NCBI RefSeq assembly: GCF_000585355.1
Contig: NZ_KK073873.1
Span: forward strand, 1,390,703-1,454,702
Reading direction: 5' to 3'
Origin: Xylanibacter oryzae DSM 17970
Lineage (GTDB): Bacteria > Bacteroidota > Bacteroidia > Bacteroidales > Bacteroidaceae
DNA: 64,000 nt
Position numbers and translations under genes: made by a program. The first letter of the stretch is position 1. The number at the start of each line of letters is the position of its first letter. This document shows, piece after piece, positions 34,330-43,643 of the stretch. Below the pieces are notes generated by a model, which saw nothing but the letters and a program-made list of their open reading frames with translations, was not told the DNA's origin and searched no databases.

Positions 34330-35363
34330 TGATAAATATAAGAAGAGAAGGCGTTATTATAGAGACAACTGATCTTGAATTCGAAAATGAGAGCGTAATG
34401 AATCCTGCCGTTATTGTTGCAGGAGGTAAAATACACATGTTTTATAGAGCCGTAAAGACAGGCAATATGTCGTCTATCGGTTATTGTATACTAGAGAGTC
34501 CGTTAAAAGTCGTTTATCGTAAAAAGGAACCCATACTATCTCCCGAATTTGAATATGAAAGACATGGTATGGAGGATCCTAGAATTGTAAAGCTAGACGA
34601 TACCTATTACATTACATACACAGCCTATGATGGAGATAATGCAGTTGGAGCATTAGTCACATCCAAAGACTTGATACATTTTAAACGATTGGGAGTCATT
34701 ACCTCTCACGTTACCTATCCTCAATTTGTCGAATGGCTTACTAGAGACAAACATCCGCATACAGATAAGTATTTCCGTTTATACAACCAGCGTCAATCAG
34801 CCACAGAGACAGGTAAGCTGCTTTATCTCATGGATAAGGATATAGTAATGTTTCCTAATAGAGTAAATGGAAAAATCTTTTTTCTGCATCGTATAAGACC
34901 TGATATTCAGTCAGTATCCATTGATAAGATTGAGAACCTCACACAGGATTTCTGGGAGAAATATTATTCCGCATTCAGCAGTCATGTTTTTTTTACGCCC
35001 AAATATGATTTCGAGTCAAGCTATATCGGTGCAGGCTGCCCACCAATACGGGTAGATGAAGGATGGCTTATGATCTATCACAGCGTTTACGACACCCCCG
35101 AAGGATATGTCTATTCTGCCAGTGCAGCCTTACTCAATAAGTATAATCCCTCTATCGAAATAGCACGATTGCCATATCCACTGTTAAAGCCCCAGAAAGA
35201 CTATGAGACACAAGGTATAGTCAATCACGTATGTTTCCCCACAGGCGCTATAATATGGGAGGATAGACTATATATATACTATGGAGCGGCAGATAAAAGC
35301 ATCGCATGTGCATCCGTCCCTGTCAGAGAATTAATTGATGAATTATTAAATTATAGAAAATGA
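34329..35363 (+). CDS. Glycoside hydrolase family 130 phosphorylase-like enzyme
   Basis: The 344-residue protein has no signal peptide and shows GH130 motifs: MNPAVIVAGGKIHMFYRA near the start, HGMEDPRIV (about residues 78-86, with the catalytic Asp region), LMIYHSVYDTPEG and the C-terminal YYGAADKSIACAS. Family members split beta-mannosides with phosphate (or water), releasing mannose 1-phosphate in the cytosol. The next gene, a GT4 protein, overlaps it by 4 bp. The pair may make and recycle a mannose-containing glycan. The acceptor is unknown. Confidence 0.87.
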   Translation: MINIRREGVIIETTDLEFENESVMNPAVIVAGGKIHMFYRAVKTGNMSSIGYCILESPLKVVYRKKEPILSPEFEYERHGMEDPRIVKLDDTYYITYTAYDGDNAVGALVTSKDLIHFKRLGVITSHVTYPQFVEWLTRDKHPHTDKYFRLYNQRQSATETGKLLYLMDKDIVMFPNRVNGKIFFLHRIRPDIQSVSIDKIENLTQDFWEKYYSAFSSHVFFTPKYDFESSYIGAGCPPIRVDEGWLMIYHSVYDTPEGYVYSASAALLNKYNPSIEIARLPYPLLKPQKDYETQGIVNHVCFPTGAIIWEDRLYIYYGAADKSIACASVPVRELIDELLNYRK

Positions 35364-37552
35364 AACATGTATTATGTATTACCACCTATCCGCCACGTGT
35401 ATGTGGCATTGCAACTTTTTCGTACGACTTGATACAAGCTATTAATAAGAAGTTTACGAAAGATTATACAGTCCGGGTGTGTGCTGTAGAATCTGATATA
35501 GAGAAACACTCATATGATGCTACTGTAAAGTACATATTAAACACCTCAGAGCAAGAGGATTTTGATGTAGTCTCAAAAAAGATTAACCAGGATACCGACA
35601 TAGATTTAATCTGTATACAGCATGAATTCGGCCTTTACAGTGAGAATCAAGAATTATTTCTAAAATTTGTCCAGACTATAACCAAACCTATCGTTATAGT
35701 TTTCCATACCGTATTATCCCATCCCGAAGCATACTCACGAGAGTATCTCCGGGATATAATTGAAGCCTGCCAGTCAGTCGTGGTGATGACCCATGCTTCA
35801 TCAGCCATACTGCAAAACGAGTATCAAATTGATAAAGACAAGATCAACATCATACCTCACGGCACCCATTTGGTATCACAGATTGATAAGGAAAAATTAA
35901 AAAAGACCTACGGATTCTCAGGACGTAAGATACTCTCTACATTCGGACTGCTAAGTCCAGGTAAGAGCATAGAGACCACTCTCGACGCCATGCCGGCTAT
36001 CATAGAAGAAAATCCGGCAATACTGTTTTTAATCATTGGAGAGACCCATCCTATGGTAGTCAAGAAATACGGCGAAGCCTATCGTGAAAGCCTAGAGGCT
36101 AAAGTGAAAGAGCTCCACCTAGGCGACAATGTAAAATTCATAAACGAATATCTTGACATCAACACACTGCTTGAATATCTTCAGATGACAGATATTTATC
36201 TGTTTACATCCTCCGATCCTAATCAGGCAGTAAGCGGCACCTTCGTCTATGCCCTTAGTTGCGGATGCCCTATCATTGCCACCCCGATACCACACGCGTC
36301 CGAACTGTTGAGCGATAATACAGGCGTCATCTTTAATTTCCACGATTCAGTACAATTAGCCAAATCTACTAATAGTCTATTGAAAGACGAAGAGTTGCGT
36401 ATCCAGATGAGAATCTCCGGTTTGCAGAAGACAGCCTTCACAGCTTGGCAGAATACAGCCATCGCCTATACCCTACTCTTCGAGAAGATAATTGGTTCAA
36501 ACGACATCCTTACATATTCATTACCCGAAATCAAACTGGATCATATCGTTAGCATGAGCCAGCATCTGGGCATTATACAGTTCTCTAAAGGCAACCAGCC
36601 CGATTTAGAATCAGGTTATACCCTCGATGATAATGCCCGTGCACTTATAGCCCTTTGCATGGCAGATAAGCAAGAAGAACATCCCAAATATGGAATGTAC
36701 ATGAAACGATATTTAGAATTCATCCAGTATTGTCTACAAGACGACGGAACACTTAAGAACTATGTAGACATGTATTATAACTTTACCCCGCAGAATGATG
36801 AAGTCTTATTAGAAGACAGCAATGGCCGTGCTATATGGGCCCTTGGATATTTCATTTGCAATGCCCACACCTTATACGAATTCGAAATTAAGGAAGCCAA
36901 AAAGACCCTTCGTCTTACCTTCCCTGCCCTTAGAAAGATGCAATCCCCCAGGAGCATAGCCTTCGCTATAAAAGGTCTCTGTTTATATTTTATGAAAGAG
37001 CCGTCACGAGAGGTGTATGACTTTATCCATCTGCTAGCAGACAAGTTGAGCGGCTTATATCTATCTGCGTCAGATAATAACTGGAAATGGTTTGAGCCAT
37101 ACCTCACATACGAGAATGCCCTTTTGCCTGAAAGTTTATTATACGCATACAGCGTAATGAAAAATGATGGATACAAATCTATCGCTAAAGAGTCGTTTGA
37201 GTTCTTATTAGAGAAGACCTTCATGAATGGTCGGATCAAAGTTATCTCTAATATTAACTGGTTGAACCGAGGAGAAGCAAATACAGAATACGGAGAACAG
37301 CCTGTTGACGTAGCAGGTACGGTGATCGCACTGTCAGCCTTCTATAATATATTCCACGACAAAGAATACATCCAGAAACAAAAAGACGCATTCAGTTGGT
37401 TTATGGGCAACAATCATCTTCATCAGATTATTTATAATCCCGCTACCGGCGGCTGTTACGACGGTCTTGAAGAGAACAACATCAACCTTAACCAAGGAGC
37501 TGAGTCTACTGTTTGTTACCTTATGGCCAGACTGTCGCTTATCAATCCATAA
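35360..37552 (+). CDS. GT4 glycosyltransferase fused to an alpha-helical barrel-like domain
   Basis: The 730-residue protein has a GT4 half (about 1-375) with the N-terminal TTYPPRVCGIATFSYDLI, a TFGLLSPGKSIETTLDA nucleotide-site start and a late acceptor region including HASELLSDNTGVIF. The second half (~380-730) has repeated helices with SGYTLDDNARALIALCMAD and EDSNGRAIWALG, like (alpha/alpha)6 barrel enzymes. No signal peptide is seen. It probably transfers mannose or a similar sugar, coupled by overlap to the GH130 gene. The role of the C-terminal domain is unknown; it could bind or trim the product. Confidence 0.8.
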   Translation: MKHVLCITTYPPRVCGIATFSYDLIQAINKKFTKDYTVRVCAVESDIEKHSYDATVKYILNTSEQEDFDVVSKKINQDTDIDLICIQHEFGLYSENQELFLKFVQTITKPIVIVFHTVLSHPEAYSREYLRDIIEACQSVVVMTHASSAILQNEYQIDKDKINIIPHGTHLVSQIDKEKLKKTYGFSGRKILSTFGLLSPGKSIETTLDAMPAIIEENPAILFLIIGETHPMVVKKYGEAYRESLEAKVKELHLGDNVKFINEYLDINTLLEYLQMTDIYLFTSSDPNQAVSGTFVYALSCGCPIIATPIPHASELLSDNTGVIFNFHDSVQLAKSTNSLLKDEELRIQMRISGLQKTAFTAWQNTAIAYTLLFEKIIGSNDILTYSLPEIKLDHIVSMSQHLGIIQFSKGNQPDLESGYTLDDNARALIALCMADKQEEHPKYGMYMKRYLEFIQYCLQDDGTLKNYVDMYYNFTPQNDEVLLEDSNGRAIWALGYFICNAHTLYEFEIKEAKKTLRLTFPALRKMQSPRSIAFAIKGLCLYFMKEPSREVYDFIHLLADKLSGLYLSASDNNWKWFEPYLTYENALLPESLLYAYSVMKNDGYKSIAKESFEFLLEKTFMNGRIKVISNINWLNRGEANTEYGEQPVDVAGTVIALSAFYNIFHDKEYIQKQKDAFSWFMGNNHLHQIIYNPATGGCYDGLEENNINLNQGAESTVCYLMARLSLINP

Positions 37553-37578
37553 GCTCACCGCCACACTCATAAAATAGA

Positions 37579-37612
37579 GAATGCCGATACAGAGTCATCT
37601 GTACCGGCATTC
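37579..37612 (+). terminator. Terminator of the GH130-GT4 operon
   Basis: GAATGCCG/CGGCATTC and TACAGA/TCTGTA form a two-part stem, followed by TTCCT. It starts 27 bases after the stop. Confidence 0.75.
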
Positions 37613-37631
37613 TTCCTATACGGAAATTATA

Positions 37632-37706
37632 ATCTCCCCTTTACACATATCTACAAATTACGTTGATAGTCACCACTTGTCACATTATCAATCCACTCAT
37701 GAGTTA
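37632..37706 (-). pseudogene. Remnant of the 3' end of an rfbB-like gene
   Basis: The minus strand reads EWIDNVTSGDYQRN and then a stop, matching the EWMDNVTSGDYQRYY tail of the intact rfbB at 46315-47451. The DNA identity runs about 62 bp, with 29 bases in a row unchanged. The rest of the gene is missing. It marks a past duplication, recombination or loss of a polysaccharide gene here, about 9 kb from the intact copy. Confidence 0.7.
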
Positions 37707-37829
37707 ATGCTCTGGCATTTGTATATGCTTTAACATGTCACTCAGTGCATTGCATATCTTTATTTATTGCAAATATAGTGATTTTATTTTTATTCTAAGC
37801 AACAATTCACTTTTTCTTTACATCTATCC

Positions 37830-39197
37830 TCAGATTCCTCCCCCAAGCACACGGAATAGTACAATATAACTTTCTATCTGTTCATACTCCGAAGAAAGCT
37901 TCTGCAACTGAGCGGCAAGAAACGACTGACGGGCGATGATACCCTGAAGAGCGTTACCGTCGCCATATTGCATCTGAGCATCAGCAGCATATATTGTTTC
38001 ACGCAACTTTCTGATCTGAAGCTCTTGCAAGCCAGTCACTTGCGTTGCTGTCTGATAAGCATTCAGAGTATTGTTCACCTCATTTCCTGCATCAAGCACA
38101 GTCTGACAGAAACTCACAAGAGCCTGTTGCTGCTGCGATTTGGCTATGGCTAAATTGGCTCTATTCTGCCCATTTGCAAAGACAGGCTGGGCTATCGAGG
38201 CAACAGCCTGCATAAGGATACTACCCGGATTTACAATACCCACACTGCCATTGTTGGTCCACCCCGCAGAGCCTGATAATCTAAGCGATGGATAGAATGC
38301 TGCGCGTGCCACATTGGTCTGGTAGAAAGCAGAACGCAACGCTGCCTCAGCCTGCCTTACATCCGGTCGAGTGGCAAGCGCAGCTATTGGGATGCGTCTC
38401 ACCACCTGATCAGAAAAGTCATGAATAGTAAAATTACCACGCTTGACTGGAGTTGGAGTCCTGCCCAATAAAGTCGAGAGGCTCCCCTCAGATTCAAATA
38501 TCTGCTTGTCTATCATCCTAAGCATAGTTTCAGCCTCGTATCTACTCGCCTCCGCCTGTGCTATTATACCCCTGTCAGTATCACCGGCAGTCATCAAAGC
38601 CTGCAATATGGCAATCTGCTTTTGCCAACTCTCTATTGTCTCTTCTGTCACTTTTTTCTTTGCATCAAGCATTTCAAGGGTATAATAGTTTTGGGCGATA
38701 GTTGCTATTAGTCGTGTTTGCACCAACTGGCGATAAGCTTTTCGTTCGTCTACTGCAGCCAAAGCACCCTTTATTGCATTTCCCTGCTTACGTAAAATAT
38801 CAGCCTCCCAGTTTACCGTTGAACTCAGAGAATAAGTCTTTACAGACTTTGTTCCATCAAAACTGCTGATATTTCCATCACCTGCTACAGACACCGAAGG
38901 CAGCAGCAGTCCACGTGCCCCACGTAGTGCCGCAACAGCCTCATCTATTCTAAGTCGCGCCAGTTCCAGTTCACTGTTCCGTTCCAATCCCTCACTTATG
39001 AGCGCTTCTAGACAACTGTCCTTATAGAAATCCTGCCAGTGCAGCATAGCCGTTGTATCACCAACCGACAAACTGTCTTGAAGTTCCTTCCTTATTATAT
39101 TGTCTGTCTTCACCCGTTGTGGCTTGTAGTCTTTGAAAGTAGCACAAGAGGCAAAGGCGATCAATAAGGCAAAAGCCAATACTGTTTTCTTTATCAT
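37830..39197 (-). CDS. Outer membrane efflux lipoprotein (NodT/OprM family)
   Basis: The 455-residue protein has a lipobox FASC (Cys18) and two OEP repeats, with characteristic RLRIDEAVAALRGARGLLLPSVS and ALRSAFYQTNVARAAFYPSLRLSG segments. It forms the TolC-like trimeric channel through which the RND pump expels its substrates. It starts 4 bp after the pump gene stop. Length and motifs are normal. Confidence 0.93.
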   Translation of the reverse strand: MIKKTVLAFALLIAFASCATFKDYKPQRVKTDNIIRKELQDSLSVGDTTAMLHWQDFYKDSCLEALISEGLERNSELELARLRIDEAVAALRGARGLLLPSVSVAGDGNISSFDGTKSVKTYSLSSTVNWEADILRKQGNAIKGALAAVDERKAYRQLVQTRLIATIAQNYYTLEMLDAKKKVTEETIESWQKQIAILQALMTAGDTDRGIIAQAEASRYEAETMLRMIDKQIFESEGSLSTLLGRTPTPVKRGNFTIHDFSDQVVRRIPIAALATRPDVRQAEAALRSAFYQTNVARAAFYPSLRLSGSAGWTNNGSVGIVNPGSILMQAVASIAQPVFANGQNRANLAIAKSQQQQALVSFCQTVLDAGNEVNNTLNAYQTATQVTGLQELQIRKLRETIYAADAQMQYGDGNALQGIIARQSFLAAQLQKLSSEYEQIESYIVLFRVLGGGI

Positions 39198-39201
39198 TAT
39201 T

Positions 39202-42200
39202 CTATTTGTCTTCTATTATTTCTTTATTGTCAATAAGTCTACGCGGCATCCAATGCTCCTGTATCCATTGGAACACCACAAAGAGAGCCGGTACTAAGAA
39301 GAGTAAAGCTATGCTTCCCATTATGATGCCACCTACCACTCCGCTTGCCAACGAGCGGCTGCCTTTGGCTCCTGCTCCGGTGGCTATCATCAAAGGCACC
39401 ATTCCAAGTACCATCGTCAGTACGGTCATCAAGATAGGTCTGAAACGATCTTTTGCGGCATTATACGCAGCCTGTATCAGTCCCATGCCTTTTCTGCGAT
39501 GTTCCACAGCATACTCCGTAATTAAGATGGCCGTCTTTGCAAGCAGTCCGATAAGTAGCACGATCCCGGTCTGCATGTAAATATCATTCTGTAACCCCAG
39601 CACCTGTGCTAGCACGAAACTGCCTAGGATTCCAACAGGCACCGTGATGATGACAGCAAACGGTAAGACCAGACTTTCGTAGAGTGCAGCCAGCACCAGA
39701 TATATAATCAGGAAACTGAGCATAAAGACCAACATAAAGTTGCTAGACGACTGACTTTCCTCAAGGCTCATTCCTCCCCATTCGTATGTGTACCCCAGTG
39801 GCAATGATTGCTTTGCCACACGTGCAATTGCCTGCATAGCCTCACCGCTGCTCCTTCCTTTAGCCGGGTTTCCTGTGATATTGATAGCACTGAAAAGATT
39901 GAAACGATTCAGATTCTGCGGTCCCTTTGTCGGAGTCAGTTTCATAAAAGACGAAGCCGGAGCCATCTCACCATTAGCAAGACGCACATAGATACGATCC
40001 AGCGACTCACTCGTCACACGATATTCCGGACTTGCCTGCATCGTCACATTATAAAGACGGGAGAATCTATTGAAATTAGAAATATACGCCCCTCCATAAT
40101 AACTTGATACCGTCTCTAGAATCTCATTCGGTGTAATACCCGACCGCTGACATTTTGCAGCATCAATATCCACCCAGAACTGTGGATAATCAGCACTGAA
40201 GTCTGAATAAGCCGTACCTATTTCCGGCTGTCTGCCAAGTGCTGCCACAAAATCATCCTTCACCTTTTGGAATCGTTCAATACTCCCCCCGGTACGGTCT
40301 TGCAGATTCAGTTCAAAACCACTGCTCATACCAAATCCCGGAATCATTGGTGGTGTCATCACCAGTACATCAGCCTCCGGAATACTACGTGCTGCCTCAT
40401 TTATTTTTGCCGTGATGGCAGCCACACTCTCATCATCATTACGCTCCTTCCACTCTTTCAGTGGAACGAAGAACATTCCGGTATTTGAACCCGATGATGT
40501 AAACGAGTATCCATTAGTCATCGCATAATGTGCAATACCCGGAATAGTTCTGAGTTTCTTTTCCATCTTGTGCAGCGCCTTTGCGTTCTCACTCATAGAA
40601 GTTCCTGGTTTAGTCGTCATATTAACGTACAGCATACCGGTATCTTCATCCGGCACAATACCTGTTGGCGTTTTCTTCACCAAGATTACAAGAATCAGTC
40701 CTGCAACAGCGATGATGGCAAAGGCAAAATACTTATGACGTATAAAGCGCAACACCCCCTGAGCGTATTTACGGCTCATCTCATCAAACACCGAATTGAA
40801 AGCTCTTCGAAAACGTGCTGCAAAATTATTCTTTTGTACCCCGTTCTCGTCCATATAAGGTCGAAGCAGCAAGGCACAAAGAGCCGGTGACAGTGTAAAG
40901 GCGTTGACAGCCGAAATTCCTACAGCCACAGCCATCGTAAGACCAAACTGGCGATAGAACATTCCAGATGTCCCGCCAATCATACTCACCGGAATAAAAA
41001 CAGCCATAAAGATTATGGTCGATGTTATCAATGCCTTGGCTACATTACCCATGGCATCGCGCGAGGCCAGATATGGTGATCTATAGCCATTGTCGAAGTT
41101 AGCTTGCACCGCCTCCACCACAATGATGGCATCGTCTACCACCGTACCAATAGCCAGTACAAGTGCGAAGAGCGTAAGCAGATTTATACTGAAACCTATT
41201 AACTGCATGAAAGCAAATGTGCCTATAAGCGATACTATTATACTGACAGAAGGGATTAACGTAGAACGTATATCCTGCAAAAACACATATACCACAAGGA
41301 TAACAAGAATCAAAGCCTCAATAAGCGTATGCAGCACCACCTTGATAGAAGCATTCAGAAAGTGGTTGGTATCATTGATCTTCTGAAATTTCACCCCAGC
41401 AGGCAATTGAGCCTCCATCTTATTTAACTCCCCGTCTATCTCATTGATAATTTTTGAAGCATTGCTTCCTGCCCTCTGCTGTATCATCGCCAACGCAGCC
41501 GGATGTCCGTCTAGTGATGTGGTGTAGTTGTAAGTCTCGCTGCCCATCTCCACCTTTGCCACATCCTTCAGTCTAAGAACCTCGCCATTAGCAAGACTGC
41601 GTATCACGATATTACCAAATTCCTCAGGAGTTGAGAGACGTCCGCGATATTTCATCGTGTATACATATGTATTATCGTGATTTTCTCCAAAGGCTCCGGT
41701 AGCCGCCTCAATATTCTGTGCAGCAAGAGCTTTACTTATATCATCAGGTATAAGCTTATATTGCGACATCTTATCAGGTTTCAACCACAGACGCATATTA
41801 TAATCCGAACCATATAGCATAACTTTTCCCACACCCATTACTCGTTTCAGACGCGGCACCACATTGATATTCATATAGTTGTTAAGAAAGTTCTCATCCA
41901 ACTTTCCATCTTCACTATATAGACAGACTGTCATCAGCTCAGAGTTCTGCTGTTTTTCTGTCATTACCCCCTGTTTGGTCACCTCGGCCGGCAGATTAGA
42001 CAGAGCAGCCTGCACACGGTTCTGCACGTTAACGGCAGCCATATCCGGATTAACACCATTCTTAAAGAATACAGTAATACTTGCATCACCCGAGTTGCTT
42101 GCCGAAGATGTCATATATGTCATACCCTCCACACCGTTTATGGCAACCTCCAACGGTGTAAGTACACTCTTTATTACAGTTTCGGCATTGGCGCCCGGGT

Positions 42201-42348
42201 ATGTTGTCATCACATTGACCGTTGGTGGTGCCATATCCGGATATTGCTCAACAGGCAACGAAAAGAGTGCAACTATTCCCATCAGTACAATAAGTACAGA
42301 GATTACAGCAGAGAGAATCGGTCGCTGTATAAATATTTTAAAGCTCAT
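39202..42348 (-). CDS. RND multidrug efflux permease (AcrB/MexB type, HAE1)
   Basis: The 1048-residue inner-membrane pump has 12 predicted membrane segments and two large periplasmic loops. The proton-relay residues are present: paired Asp in LAIGTVVDDAIIVVEAV and the Lys in LLAKTAILITEY. The N-terminal FIQRPILSAVISVLIVLMG is typical of the HAE1 group. It exports hydrophobic drugs, bile salts or dyes with proton motive force. The gene order is adaptor, pump, channel. The substrate range cannot be read from the sequence. Confidence 0.96.
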   Translation of the reverse strand: MSFKIFIQRPILSAVISVLIVLMGIVALFSLPVEQYPDMAPPTVNVMTTYPGANAETVIKSVLTPLEVAINGVEGMTYMTSSASNSGDASITVFFKNGVNPDMAAVNVQNRVQAALSNLPAEVTKQGVMTEKQQNSELMTVCLYSEDGKLDENFLNNYMNINVVPRLKRVMGVGKVMLYGSDYNMRLWLKPDKMSQYKLIPDDISKALAAQNIEAATGAFGENHDNTYVYTMKYRGRLSTPEEFGNIVIRSLANGEVLRLKDVAKVEMGSETYNYTTSLDGHPAALAMIQQRAGSNASKIINEIDGELNKMEAQLPAGVKFQKINDTNHFLNASIKVVLHTLIEALILVILVVYVFLQDIRSTLIPSVSIIVSLIGTFAFMQLIGFSINLLTLFALVLAIGTVVDDAIIVVEAVQANFDNGYRSPYLASRDAMGNVAKALITSTIIFMAVFIPVSMIGGTSGMFYRQFGLTMAVAVGISAVNAFTLSPALCALLLRPYMDENGVQKNNFAARFRRAFNSVFDEMSRKYAQGVLRFIRHKYFAFAIIAVAGLILVILVKKTPTGIVPDEDTGMLYVNMTTKPGTSMSENAKALHKMEKKLRTIPGIAHYAMTNGYSFTSSGSNTGMFFVPLKEWKERNDDESVAAITAKINEAARSIPEADVLVMTPPMIPGFGMSSGFELNLQDRTGGSIERFQKVKDDFVAALGRQPEIGTAYSDFSADYPQFWVDIDAAKCQRSGITPNEILETVSSYYGGAYISNFNRFSRLYNVTMQASPEYRVTSESLDRIYVRLANGEMAPASSFMKLTPTKGPQNLNRFNLFSAINITGNPAKGRSSGEAMQAIARVAKQSLPLGYTYEWGGMSLEESQSSSNFMLVFMLSFLIIYLVLAALYESLVLPFAVIITVPVGILGSFVLAQVLGLQNDIYMQTGIVLLIGLLAKTAILITEYAVEHRRKGMGLIQAAYNAAKDRFRPILMTVLTMVLGMVPLMIATGAGAKGSRSLASGVVGGIIMGSIALLFLVPALFVVFQWIQEHWMPRRLIDNKEIIEDK

Positions 42349-42361
42349 ATATTAGATCCTT

Positions 42362-43417
42362 TTACATTTTAATTTTATCTCCTGCCTTTAAACCTTCCGT
42401 CACAATATAGTTCTTGCCGTCGTTAATATGAAAAACCTTAATCTGTGTCATTATCGGTTTACCATTCACGATGCGGTATACAACCATTTTATCCTGCAAT
42501 TCGCTTACAGCAGTCTGCGGAATAACGATAGCATTAGATATTTTCATCGGCATCAGCACATTACCGGTAGCCCCACTTATCAGCTGTTGCCTGTCATTAT
42601 TAAAAACGGCACGTACACTCACACATCCAGTCTGTTCATCAAGAAGTCCACTGATAGTAACAATCCTTCCATTAAATTCGTAGACACTGCCATCACTCAT
42701 TTTCCACTTTACAGGAGGCATTTCTTTCAGAGCCCCGGCTTTAGATCCGTATTGCCTGATAAGCGATGTAAGCTGACTTTCATTAAGAGAGAAGAAGGCC
42801 ACCATCCTTATATTGTCAGAAACATAAGTCAGCGGCTGAGACATTGATGGCGAAATGAGCGCCCCTATTTTATACGGAAGAGTACCCACCACCCCGGCCG
42901 ACGGACTGCGCACTATCGTATACGACATATTGTTGGCTGCATTGCTTTTCTCCGCATATGCCTGTGCCATTTCGGCACGGGCGGTTTTCAGTGCATTGGC
43001 CGCCTGCGCAACTGTAAATGAAGATATCACCTTCTGCCGTTTAAGCTGTTGTTTGCTCTGAAGCATCAGCAAAGCATTATCTACCCGTGCACGCGCGGCC
43101 TGTATGTTAGCCTGTGCAGTAGCCAGTGCAGCTCGGTAACCTGCTTGATTTATGATGAAAAGCGGTTGCCCGCTCCTTACCGTCTGTCCCTCTTCCACGC
43201 ACACTTTCACAATTTTTCCTTCTATTTGCGGATAGATTGCGATATCTTGTCTGCCACGCAGAGTAGCAGGATAACTCAAAGTCAGTGTGGCCGGTTCATT
43301 CTTCACGACGAATGTCTTAAAATTTTCTTTGACAGGAGTTTTTCCTATTGTCACTTTTTGTTTGCAAGCCGTCAGTATAAATGGAAAGACCAACATCACC
43401 AAAAAAATTCTTTTCAT
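42362..43417 (-). CDS. RND efflux periplasmic adaptor (membrane fusion lipoprotein)
   Basis: The 351-residue protein has lipobox LTAC (Cys18). A lipoyl-like half follows (IYPQIEGKIVKVCVEEGQTV), then a coiled-coil hairpin at about 95-150, the second lipoyl half (YTIVRSPSAGVVG) and a beta-barrel/MP region. It links pump and channel in the periplasm. It is the first gene of the efflux operon and is divergent from a histidine kinase gene. Confidence 0.93.
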   Translation of the reverse strand: MKRIFLVMLVFPFILTACKQKVTIGKTPVKENFKTFVVKNEPATLTLSYPATLRGRQDIAIYPQIEGKIVKVCVEEGQTVRSGQPLFIINQAGYRAALATAQANIQAARARVDNALLMLQSKQQLKRQKVISSFTVAQAANALKTARAEMAQAYAEKSNAANNMSYTIVRSPSAGVVGTLPYKIGALISPSMSQPLTYVSDNIRMVAFFSLNESQLTSLIRQYGSKAGALKEMPPVKWKMSDGSVYEFNGRIVTISGLLDEQTGCVSVRAVFNNDRQQLISGATGNVLMPMKISNAIVIPQTAVSELQDKMVVYRIVNGKPIMTQIKVFHINDGKNYIVTEGLKAGDKIKM

Positions 43418-43452
43418 ATATTATATGTTTGATACTAAATATTTTCCCATAG

Positions 43453-43460
43453 CAAAGATA
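43453..43460 (-). promoter_or_regulatory. -7 box of the RND operon
   Basis: TATCTTTG on the minus strand, with TTTT 20 bases upstream in the -33 position. Confidence 0.5.
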
Positions 43461-43616
43461 CGGCTATACTCAATACGAATAAAAGAGAAACTATCCGAAG
43501 CGGAACAAAAGGCCACTGAACCGTCATTGTTGATATTTCGAATGCTTTTTTTCCGTTTCAACAGCTGTTTTATACGTTTCAGTACTTCTTTTCCTACTTG
43601 TTTCCGTTTTTTTACC

Positions 43617-43624
43617 TAATTTTG
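43617..43624 (+). promoter_or_regulatory. -7 box of the histidine kinase operon
   Basis: TAATTTTG lies 20 bases before the ATG. No good -33 box is seen at the right distance, which leaves room for an activator. Confidence 0.45.
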
Positions 43625-43643
43625 CAAATAATATAACATACTC

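Noticed and set aside
41879-42355. 158-codon frame opposite the RND pump start
   Set aside because: It is an antisense shadow; the pump motifs and operon spacing decide for the minus strand.
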